From positions 1-33,291 of the forward strand of contig CAMOXW010000230.1 of the NCBI GenBank assembly GCA_946629405.1: 33,291 nucleotides of DNA, in the 5' to 3' direction. The notes under the pieces were generated by a model. The model saw nothing but the letters and a program-made list of their open reading frames with translations, searched no databases and was not told where the DNA came from. Each line of letters begins with the position of its first letter. Position 1 is the stretch's first letter. Made by a program: the position numbers and the translations under genes. This DNA comes from an uncultured Ruminococcus sp. Its GTDB lineage: Bacteria > Bacillota_A > Clostridia > Oscillospirales > Ruminococcaceae. This document shows positions 7,701 through 15,700 of this stretch, in pieces.

Positions 7701-9699
7701 CCATACCAGCCAGATCTGGATAGACGCTATCGCTATGAAGAACAACGGCGGCATCATGCTCATAATGGACTGCGTAAGAGAGCTCCTCAGCAGCGATGTG
7801 ACTGAGGCGATCGGCGATACCTTCGTAAGGCTTCTCGAGCTTGCAGCAGATCAGCCGGAATTCTGGAACGAGTCATCCGTTGCTCCGATGCTTTCAGGAG
7901 AGCTTGCAGTAACAGTACCCTGCACTGCTGAGGGTATGGGGCAAAATGGAAGTATCCCTGCGATGATGAAGGATGTTCTCACTAAATTCTCCGACCGGCT
8001 CGCGGTAGCTGATTCAGCAGGCGAGCTCACCTACAGGGAGCTGTTCCGGAAGGCAAATTGTCTCGCAAAGACTGTCAGAGATGCTGCCGGTGCGGAGAGC
8101 GGCTTCCGGTTCGGAGTATTTGCGGACAAGGGCAGACTTCAGGCAATTGCGGCAGCAGCCTCGGTGATACTCGGCTGCCCGTTCCTGCCGCTCGATATAA
8201 CCTATTCCGCCGAGCAGGTAGAATATACCGCAGGCTGCGCCGGACTTGCGGTTATCGTTGCGGAGGGCGGACTCGCCGGAAGGCTCACTGACGTTCAGGG
8301 ATGCAGGGTCATCAATGCTGACGATACCGATTATTCCTATGACGGCGAGATTAGCTTTGCTGAGGCGAAGGATGACGATATTTCCTTTATCATCAACACC
8401 TCCGGAACTACCGGCAGACCCAAGAGCGTTGCCGTTACCCACAGGGGACTTGTGAACTGCCTGCTTCAGTCGATAGATGAATTCGGCATAAATGAGAACG
8501 ACAGGTTCATCGCTGTGACGAATTACTGCCACGATATGGCGATGTACGATATCTTCGGAGCCTTCACGGCAGGCGCGGCTATGATAATCCCTGACGCCCG
8601 GAGACAGAAGGAGCCGGAGCACTGGTGCGAGCTTATTGAGAAATACGGAGTGACGTTCTGGAATTCCGTGCCGGCTTTCCCGGAAATGCTTCTCGATTCA
8701 GAGCCTGAGGATGCCGAAAGACGTCTTTCAAGCGTAAGGCTCATGGTGAACGGCGGCGATGTTCTGCAGGTTTCCCTCGCAAGAAGGATAAAGAAAAACT
8801 TCGTGAACGCCCGTCACTATAACGTCGGAGGTCCCTCGGAGACAACTATCTGGAGCATCTGGCACCCCGTTGATGACAGCGACCTCAGCAGTACGTTCAT
8901 TCCCTACGGAAAACCGATAAACAGCGGAATACAATACTATATCCTCAGCGACAGCGGAAGCCTCTGCCCTGCCGGAGTTGAGGGCACAATGTACATCGGA
9001 GGAGTGAGCCTTGCACTTGGCTATCTTGGACTTGACGAGGAAACTGAAAGGAAGTTCGTCCGCTTTAACGGAAAACGTGTCTACAATACCGGCGACAGAG
9101 GCTATTATCTCAGCGACGGTTCGATAAAATTCGTCGGAAGACAGGACAATCAGGTGAAGATCAACGGCAAGCGCATCGAGCTCGACGGCATTGCGGAGAC
9201 ACTTTGCGGACTTGACAGTGTACAGACCGGTACTGCTGTTCTTGACAGGGAAAGAAATACTATCGTTGCGTTCTATATCGCCGATGAGGAACTTTCTGCG
9301 GAGGAAATGAAAAGGGAAATGGCAAAGATCCTGCCGGATTATATGATACCCTCCGCGTTCATCAGACTTGATGAGATGCCGCTTACCAAAAACGGAAAGG
9401 TCGATATCCCGTCACTTGAAAGAAAGTGCTCTGAGCGTGAGGAGACTATCGCTGCTGCACCCGCGGAGCAGTCCTCCGATCCCGTCATCACAGAGCTCTC
9501 TGAGCTTCTGTGCACTCTCCTGAAGCAGAAGGATATAAGCATTTCCCGGAGCTTCTTCGAGATGGGCGGAAATTCGATATATGCTATCCGCCTTATAGCA
9601 GCTATCAGGAAAAAATGGGGAGTTACTCTTTCGGTATACGATATAATGAACAATCCTTATGTCAGTGAATGGGCAGGATTGATAAAGACTAAAGCTTGA
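4723..9699 (+). CDS. NRPS: aryl-A / ArCP / Cy / A / T
   Basis: The protein is 1658 residues. Domain 1 (about 1-525) resembles EntE/DhbE aryl-acid AMP ligases: LSGGSTGIPK near 167-178, HNFSLTGPG at 217-225, YGMGEG, and a closing GKIDK. It should activate an aromatic acid. At the DhbE Ser240 position it has Gly. An aryl carrier follows (GGQSV, Ser565). Domain 3 (about 625-1060) is a heterocyclization domain: FPITDLQTAY at its start, DxxxxDxxS as D759, D764, S767, and VFTSIID later. The second A domain (about 1085-1520) has SGTTGRPK near 1227-1234 and, by my hand alignment, the pocket code DMYNVGVIWK, close to the Cys code DLYNLSLIWK. The last carrier has GGNSI with Ser1618. Cys is most likely, with Ser or Thr possible. 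Fusion of the aryl-A to this module differs from yersiniabactin, where it is separate. GAAGG (4711-4715) precedes the ATG. Confidence 0.93.
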   Translation: MNNDKIRQVTYIDILNEITLKFAGRTAVIDSEGSITYSGLDRLSSAYAYYFTSEGFGRGSKIMVQLENTILFAACYFGMIKAGIIPVLIYPACREKEIRSIAETSEPEGYVAFSRNRGADFRSVAEKAVEGISSVRKIYFDDELNGIDLTAYPESFTPEVLPAPGDTAVIILSGGSTGIPKLIARTHADHIFTAVETAAKCGFDEDTRFLVSMPVEHNFSLTGPGLVGALCYGGAAVMCRTNSVAEIVKCIMEHKVTSTALVPSLAVECIAYAEKMGFGDAFASMKLVQLGGAVCTPDIIRTVSDKMGCRIQQIYGMGEGIVFCTSYDDDMDTVLNYQGENISAFDDIRIVDAEGRQLPDGEFGELIGKGPCIISGFYNAPEINKVKITPDGFFRTGDRARLVEGKYLQVQGRIDDVINKGGEKISPAEVESMLNSCTGVTESTVFAVSSSTVGEKIAAVVVTADGTGSQVQIRRELAAAGAASYKIPDIICFMAELPTTLAGKIDKNAIRKAVLDSLSETVSISEDEPDKSDKRAVVRFVIRKLLGIDDSFDDSATFLELGGQSVLMGNLQNELFERFSVMLPFDKLFAEGSVNGICNMLETERRNVVTGRGDVEFSLSPDKRFETFPITDLQTAYLIGGRSDTLLGGNPTRGYSEIICKDYDNERMEAAINRLFAAHDIFRLRIFSDGTQRVEREMEHYSLPFEDISSMSEKEQEAYMLEKRDRIFNTLFDTEKLPLVRFCATKLSDEKTVLHFSHDGKIIDGWSHENVIHELDVLYSFPEREYKAPEIQFLDYVNYLEAVKKTDKYKADMDYWMKKADSGHTSPSLPLMCDPSQIKDVSTRQVVRYISQETWEKVRSFAAKSGFTPFALIFTAFGKAISKYSSSKDFLMNMPASVRPAIHPEIDELIGECSNFYIFDFENKNGCSIADTARDNQKQIAEIMQHDYFMGTDFIREMQKRDGGSIVAPIVFTSIIDTPDRESISLRKVYTKTHTSQIWIDAIAMKNNGGIMLIMDCVRELLSSDVTEAIGDTFVRLLELAADQPEFWNESSVAPMLSGELAVTVPCTAEGMGQNGSIPAMMKDVLTKFSDRLAVADSAGELTYRELFRKANCLAKTVRDAAGAESGFRFGVFADKGRLQAIAAAASVILGCPFLPLDITYSAEQVEYTAGCAGLAVIVAEGGLAGRLTDVQGCRVINADDTDYSYDGEISFAEAKDDDISFIINTSGTTGRPKSVAVTHRGLVNCLLQSIDEFGINENDRFIAVTNYCHDMAMYDIFGAFTAGAAMIIPDARRQKEPEHWCELIEKYGVTFWNSVPAFPEMLLDSEPEDAERRLSSVRLMVNGGDVLQVSLARRIKKNFVNARHYNVGGPSETTIWSIWHPVDDSDLSSTFIPYGKPINSGIQYYILSDSGSLCPAGVEGTMYIGGVSLALGYLGLDEETERKFVRFNGKRVYNTGDRGYYLSDGSIKFVGRQDNQVKINGKRIELDGIAETLCGLDSVQTGTAVLDRERNTIVAFYIADEELSAEEMKREMAKILPDYMIPSAFIRLDEMPLTKNGKVDIPSLERKCSEREETIAAAPAEQSSDPVITELSELLCTLLKQKDISISRSFFEMGGNSIYAIRLIAAIRKKWGVTLSVYDIMNNPYVSEWAGLIKTKA

Positions 9700-9719
9700 A
9701 TTCTGAGGTGTGATGTGAA

Positions 9720-10652
9720 ATGAGTATTTTATCTGTAAAAGGGCTTAAAAAAAGCTATAAGAAGAACCCGGCAGTCGAGGATGTGAGCTTCGAGGTAGAA
9801 GCCGGCGATATTTATGGTATTCTCGGTCCGAACGGTGCGGGAAAAAGTACGACTATCAATATGATAGTCGGATTCCTTGCCCCGGACGCCGGCAGCATTT
9901 CCTTTGAGGGAGGCTCGCCGGTGAAGTCGTGGAAAAAGAACATCGGATATATCCCGCAGGAGCTCGCCATTTATGACGACCTTACCGCTGAGGAGAACGT
10001 GAGCTTCTTCTGCTCGCTCTACGGCTACAAAGGCAGCGAGCTCAGGGACCGTACCCACAGCGCTCTGGAGTTTACGGGGCTTGAAAATACCGGAAAGAAA
10101 AAGGCCTCAGAATTCTCCGGAGGTATGAAGCGCAGGCTCAATATCGCAGCCGCTATCGCTCATACTCCCAAGCTCATAATTATGGATGAGCCGACCGTCG
10201 GCATAGACCCGCAGTCCAGAAATCACATCCTCGAAAGCGTGAAGAAGCTCAACCAGAACGGTTCTACTGTCCTCTTTACCACCCACTACATGGAGGAGGT
10301 CGAGGAGATATGCAGCAAGATAATCATCATCGACCACGGCAAGGTCGTTACCAACGGTACAAAGGACGAGGTCAAGTCAGTATTCTCCACATCGCGCAAG
10401 ATAACCTTCACTGCTGACAGCGATATCGACTCAGGTGTCATTTGCCCTGCTGTCCTCACTGTTGAAGGTGTGAAGGAGTGTGAGGCGGAAGGCAGCAAGC
10501 TCATCTGCACCTGCTCGAAGGACAAGAACGTAATAGGCGATATCCTCGGCGTGTTCGCAAGAGCCGGCATTTACGTCATTGATGTAAACAGCGAGTCACC
10601 CTCGCTGGAAGATGTGTTCCTCTCTGTGACAGGAAAGGAGCTGAGGGACTGA
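9720..10652 (+). CDS. ABC transporter ATP-binding protein (DrrA-like)
   Basis: The protein is 310 residues. Walker A is GPNGAGKST from residue 36, the signature is SGGMKRRLN near 133, and Walker B is LIIMDEP near 153-159 followed by the D-loop. A C-terminal extension of about 90 residues fits the DrrA/CcmA type exporters, which pump antibiotics or other metabolites out in an ATP-driven way. It begins 20 bases after the NRPS and its stop shares a base with the next ATG at 10652 (TGATG), so it is coupled to the permease genes. Given its position inside the operon, export of the product or self-protection is the likely job. The ATPase call is firm; the cargo is inferred. Confidence 0.95.
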   Translation: MSILSVKGLKKSYKKNPAVEDVSFEVEAGDIYGILGPNGAGKSTTINMIVGFLAPDAGSISFEGGSPVKSWKKNIGYIPQELAIYDDLTAEENVSFFCSLYGYKGSELRDRTHSALEFTGLENTGKKKASEFSGGMKRRLNIAAAIAHTPKLIIMDEPTVGIDPQSRNHILESVKKLNQNGSTVLFTTHYMEEVEEICSKIIIIDHGKVVTNGTKDEVKSVFSTSRKITFTADSDIDSGVICPAVLTVEGVKECEAEGSKLICTCSKDKNVIGDILGVFARAGIYVIDVNSESPSLEDVFLSVTGKELRD

Positions 10653-11425
10653 TGCTGGTCATGATGAAAAAGGAGCTCAGGCTCTTTGTTAAAAATAAGG
10701 TCAACCTCGCATTCGTCGTGATAGTGCCTATCGTGGTAGTCCTTATTTTCAGCGCCCTTATGGATAATTATATCGGCAACAATACCAATACCGAGGAGCT
10801 CGGCGGAAAGGTAGTCTGCGTGGTCAACAAGGCGCAGGAGGACAGCTCCTTCCTTGCGGATTTCAGGAGCTTCGCCGAGACTTCATCAAGGGACCTCGGC
10901 ATTGTCTATGAGGAGCACAGCGACTACGATGAGGCTGTGAAAATGACCGACAAGCAGGACGCGATCGCGGTCGTTACCGTTGAAGACGACGGTATCAGTC
11001 TTTACAGAACTGCCTTCAACAGAACGGATTCCGCCGAGCTTTTCAGAGCCGTTCTGGAGGAGGGCCTCGGCAACGATACTGACAAGGCGCCCGCTGCTCA
11101 GGAAATAAGCATCGGTATGCCTTCGCTCAACGCTTCCGCTTACTACACCTTCGTCGAGCTCGGCTTCATGATAATCTATATCGCGGTAATGGTCGCACAT
11201 TCGGTATACAACGAGCGTTCAAGCAGGACTATAAACAGGATATACCTCTCAAAGTCGGGTATACTCACGCTTCTTGCGAACAAATTCTTCATCGCAATGG
11301 TAATGACGGTTATCCAGATAGCTGTTGTTTACCTGTTCTCGACTCTCGTGCTTGACGTTGACTGGGGAGAAAAGCTGCTGATGATGATAGTCGTGTACCT
11401 CTGCCTCGGGATATTTGCAGGCTAG
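10652..11425 (+). CDS. ABC-2 permease, 5' part ended by an in-frame TAG
   Basis: These 257 residues carry the N-terminal membrane segment (about 17-33), a large outside domain (about 35-160) and three further membrane segments of an ABC-2 type exporter subunit. TAG at 11423-11425 ends it inside the hydrophobic stretch LCLGIFAG. The same frame stays open from 11426 to 11755 and encodes the rest of a normal permease, about 367 residues in all. If the TAG is real, the product lacks its last two or so membrane segments and is probably non-functional unless the codon is read through. TAG is used as an ordinary stop at 21713-21715 in this operon, which argues against general recoding. A recent nonsense mutation or a base error fits best. 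Confidence 0.8.
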   Translation: MLVMMKKELRLFVKNKVNLAFVVIVPIVVVLIFSALMDNYIGNNTNTEELGGKVVCVVNKAQEDSSFLADFRSFAETSSRDLGIVYEEHSDYDEAVKMTDKQDAIAVVTVEDDGISLYRTAFNRTDSAELFRAVLEEGLGNDTDKAPAAQEISIGMPSLNASAYYTFVELGFMIIYIAVMVAHSVYNERSSRTINRIYLSKSGILTLLANKFFIAMVMTVIQIAVVYLFSTLVLDVDWGEKLLMMIVVYLCLGIFAG

Positions 11426-11755
11426 CTCGGCATCTCAGCCGCCATGACGCTGAAAAAGCGCACATCCGTTGACAATCTGCTGCTGTATGTGGCTATACTC
11501 TGCGGATATATGGGCGGTGCATTTACGCCGGTATCAGTGCTTGAATCAAAGAAGGTCATCGGCACGCTTATAAAGATCGACCCCCTATACTGGGCAAGCA
11601 AGGCTGTTATGGCTCTCAGCAGCGGAAAATACAACTCGGATGTTACAACATCTATCGTGTTCTCTCTGTCAGCAGCAGCGCTATTCTCGGTGCTGGCAGC
11701 AGTGAAGTATAAGAAAAACAGCAGCAAGGAGGGTAATCTATGCGCTCAGTTATAA
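11426..11755 (+). pseudogene. ABC-2 permease, 3' part after the in-frame TAG
   Basis: This stretch continues the frame of the upstream permease and encodes the missing C-terminal membrane segments, including YVAILCGYMGG and IDPLYWASKAV, which are typical of ABC-2 permease ends. A separate start at ATG 11444 would give 103 residues, but I see no ribosome site, so independent expression is unlikely. Its last 16 bases overlap the start of the second permease (ATG 11740), as expected for an intact, coupled pair. I treat it as part of one broken or misread gene. Frame and sequence show no other damage, so the break would be recent. Confidence 0.75.
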
Positions 11756-12762
11756 AGAATTCGTGGCTGGTCTTCAAGCGTAACAAGGATTATTTCGCTG
11801 TAATTATAGTTGCGCCGATCATCATGCTCATCATTGCGACTATATTCATCGCCTTCGATTCAAAGTCAACGGTCGCCTATGTCAAGACCGGCAGCAGCGC
11901 TCTCGATTCAGCCGTTGAGGAGACCTTCTCACACAGCGCTGCATTCAGCTATAAGGTCATTGATGAGGACAAGATCTCCTCTGAGCTCGTTTCAGGCAAC
12001 GCTGATGTCGTCATTGCTGACGGTGGGGGCGGCCTTGTTATGTACACCGCAAAGGAGGACACTGACTTCCAGAGAGCTGTTTCGCTCATGATAAAGAAGG
12101 CTGAACTCCGCGCAGAGGGCAGAGACAAGGATGTTGACGTAAGCGTGAACAAGGCACCATTCAGGACTGCACCTATAACGAACTCGCTGGGCATGACGCT
12201 TTTCAAGATCATAACCGGCGGTGCGCTTCTGACTATCATACTCCTTGAAAACAGGTACAGGGGAATAAGCCAGAGGATTCTTCTCAGCGGCATACCGGTC
12301 TCGCAGTACCTCACGGGAATGAGCGTGGTATTCTTCGCAAGCTCGATCGTATCCTCGCTGGTATACTTCCTTGCGGCAGAGATAGGAAGGCTCGATATGG
12401 GGCTTCCCAACGACCTGCTGATAATACCCGTTCTCATCACATCAAATATTTTCGCGGTAAGTCTGGGACTTTTCCTGGGTGCATTCAGGATAAAGCCCGA
12501 CCAGTCGATACTCATTTCATCCGGCGTTATCATGCTCATGGCTATCGTTTCAGGCGGTATCCTTCCGTATGACAAGATGCCGTCAGTTTTAAGGCATATC
12601 GCCGATTTCATGCCGCTCAGATGGATGCTCAGGGCTCTTGAGATAATGCAGCGCGGCGGAAGCTTTGCAAGTGCGGCTGTATACCTGCTCTACACCGTGA
12701 TATTCTGCGCGGTCCTGTACATCATCGGAGTTATCGGAGTAAAAAAGCTTGAACACGCCTGA
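11740..12762 (+). CDS. ABC-2 type permease, second subunit
   Basis: The protein is 340 residues. An N-terminal membrane segment (about 20-37) is followed by an outside domain of about 110 residues and then five to six membrane segments, the standard ABC-2 exporter layout. AGGAGG (11728-11733) precedes the ATG, and the gene overlaps the end of the first permease by 16 bases. With the ATPase at 9720 it would form a heteromeric exporter for the pathway product. It is intact, unlike its partner; whether it could act as a homodimer cannot be told from the sequence. Confidence 0.9.
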   Translation: MRSVIKNSWLVFKRNKDYFAVIIVAPIIMLIIATIFIAFDSKSTVAYVKTGSSALDSAVEETFSHSAAFSYKVIDEDKISSELVSGNADVVIADGGGGLVMYTAKEDTDFQRAVSLMIKKAELRAEGRDKDVDVSVNKAPFRTAPITNSLGMTLFKIITGGALLTIILLENRYRGISQRILLSGIPVSQYLTGMSVVFFASSIVSSLVYFLAAEIGRLDMGLPNDLLIIPVLITSNIFAVSLGLFLGAFRIKPDQSILISSGVIMLMAIVSGGILPYDKMPSVLRHIADFMPLRWMLRALEIMQRGGSFASAAVYLLYTVIFCAVLYIIGVIGVKKLEHA

Positions 12763-12782
12763 GCTTTGAATGGAGAATTAGA

Positions 12783-15700
12783 ATGAATAAAAAAGATGCT
12801 ATCTTCAAAAATGATGACATATGTATCATAGGTATGGCGGGGGAGTTCCCGAAAGCCGGGAATATCGCTGAATACTGGCAGAACCTTGTGGACGGCAGAT
12901 GCTGTATCACAAGAAACAGGGAACTCGATTCCGGCAGCTTTGTCTCTGCCTTCGGTGTCCTTGACGGGCTTTACAGGTTCGACAGCGAATTCTTCGGGAT
13001 AAGCGATTTCGACGCCGAAAAAATGGACGTCCAGCAGAGAAAGCTCATCGAGAACGTTTACCTTGCCCTTGAAAATGCAGGGTACGCCGACAGAAAAAAG
13101 GACAGCTCCGTAACAGGTATTATCTGCTCCGCCCACGCTGCACATTATGTTTGGGAGGACTACTACATCAACCGCTCCTACGAAAAGGAAAGAGGCTCGA
13201 TGACAGGTATGTACAACGGCAGCGCCTTCGCCTCGAGGATAGCGTATCTCCTGAACCTTACCGGACCATCTCTCACGGTGGACTGCGCCTGCGCTTCCTC
13301 GGGAGTTGATATAGAGGTCGCCTCAGCCTGCCTCAGAGCGGGCGAGTGCAGACAGTGCGTGGTCGCAGCAGCAAGCGTTCTTCCCTCGCAGCAGGGCTAT
13401 TATAAGGCTGAAAATGCGCTTTCTGCCGACGGCTGCGTAAGACCCTTCGACAAAAACGGCACCGGCTTTGTGCCGGGAAGCGCTGCGGCTGCCGTTGTAC
13501 TGAAAAGGTACGCAGATGCTGTTGAGGATAATGATGAGATACTTGCCGTGATAAAGGGCTCGTATGTCTGCAACGACGGCTCACGCAAGGTAGGCTTTGC
13601 CGCACCGAGCGTGCAGGGTGAGTATGAGGCGGTTTCAAATGCTATGAAAAAAGCAGGAGCTGCTCCCGGGGATATCGGCTATGTTGAGTGTCACGGCACA
13701 GCTACTCCCCTGGGTGACGCTATCGAGATAACGGCCCTGAAAAAGGTATTCAAGGGCAGGGAGGGCAAGTGCGGCATCGGCTCGGTCAAGTCAAATATCG
13801 GCCATACCGACACAGTCTCAGGTCTTTCAGGTATCATCAAGGTGATATGCAGCTTCCGCAGCGGCATCATCCCGCGCTCTATAGGCTGCGATGAGGAGAA
13901 TGAGGAGATAAAGCCGAAGTCCCCTGTTTTCGTCGTGAAAGAAAATATAATGTGGGACAAGGAAAGCGTAAAGCTTGCCCTTGTGAATTCCTTCGGCGTC
14001 GGCGGTATAAACGCAAGCATTGTCCTCCAGGAGCCGCCGGAGAGAGCTTCCGTCAGCAGCAGCTCAGTCTATGATATAATCCCGCTGAGCGCGAAGAATG
14101 AGGCTTCTCTGAAGGCTCAGATGAGCGCTCTGAAAAGCTCCTGCACCGACACAGGTGCGGCAGCGTGGACATTCAGGTATGACCGTCCGCATTTCAATAA
14201 TCGCACATACCTTGTTAACGATAACGGCTCGCTTAAAGACGGCTGGGGCGGCATAAGAGAGGCTGTTCCGGCAAGGAAAAACAAGCTCCTGTTCATCTTT
14301 CCCGGCGGCGGCAGTCAGTTCACTTCAATGGGCAGGGAGCTCTATGCGGGCGACCGGCTCTTTCGTGAAAAGGCAGATATCTGTATGGAGGTCATGCAGA
14401 GGACTGCCGGCATAGACCTTCGTTCATACATAACAGGTGCCCGGGAAACCGACAGCTTCTCGATAGCAGAGGGCTTGTGCCTGATATTCATGTTCAGCTA
14501 TGCAGCCGCGTCGGAGCTTATCTCGCTTGGCGCAAAGCCGGATTATCTCCTCGGTGAGAGCTTCGGCGAATACGCTGCTGCCTGCATTTCCGGAGTGCTT
14601 ACCCTTGAGGACGCTGTAAGGCTCATCGCTGCAAGAGGCGAACTCCTTGAAAAAACTGAGCCGGGCGCAATGCTGGGCATATCGGCGGAGCGCGGAGCTG
14701 TTGAAAGGCTGATAGCCGGCACAGGCGCAGAGATATCCGCCGTAAACTTCATCAACAGGATTACCGTTTCCGGCACTGCGGAGGACGTTGAGCTTGTCAG
14801 GAAAAGAGCTGAGGAGGAAAATATCTACGTCAGCGTGCTGCCGGTATCAAGAGCTGGTCACAGCAGTCTCCTGAACGGTATACTCGGGGATTTTGAAAAG
14901 GCTGCAAATGATGTCAGCTTCGGAAAAATGGCTGTACCCGTCATTTCCTCATGCGAGGGCGGATTCGTCGCTGAGGAGCGCATTGCAAGCGCCGGCTTCT
15001 GGGTGAAGAACCTGAGCGGCACCTCGGAATTCTACAGCGCTGTATCGGCAGTTTCCGATATTGAAAACCTTGTCATCATAGAGGTCGGGACAGGTACTCA
15101 GCTTTCGTCCTTCGCAAGCAAGATACTCAACGCAAATACCACAAAGCGCGTGATCGCTCTCGTCAGTGAAAGCTCTGTTCCGGAGCGCCTTCAGTTCAAC
15201 TGTGCGCTCGGAGAGCTGTGGGCGTGCGGAGCTGATATTGACTGGGACAGGCTTTATGCTGACCGCGCCGCTGTGCCGGACAGATCGTCTGTACCCGGCT
15301 ACTGCTTCGGAGGAAGGGAGTTCCGCCATGAGCTAAGGGCTCCGGAAGCCGGCTCGTCCGGCGGAAGCATCGCTGTATTCGGCGGACTCGGGGACAGCAA
15401 TTTTGAAAAGTCGCGCTATATCGTGACCTCGGGCTGTGAAAGGACAGTTTTCGTTGAGCCGCGCAGCAGCGCTTACCTGACAAGTACGGGAGCTGACAGG
15501 CTCTTTGCAGAAAAGGACAGCCTTCTTTCCGCTATAACTCAGAAGTATTTCGCATCGGGAGACATCACTCCGCTCAACGATATCCCCGGCTACAAGGAGC
15601 TTGCGGACAAGCTGTGTGCAGCCTGCATAATGGATCATTTCAGGTTGTGTCCGGACTTCGATGAGAACGGTGTATATACATCGGACAAGCTTATCGCAAT

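Noticed and set aside
11423..11425. TAG read as a sense codon (pyrrolysine or reassigned code)
   Set aside because: TAG serves as a normal stop at 21713-21715, no other gene here has an internal TAG, and no stimulating structure is evident. Mutation or base error is simpler.
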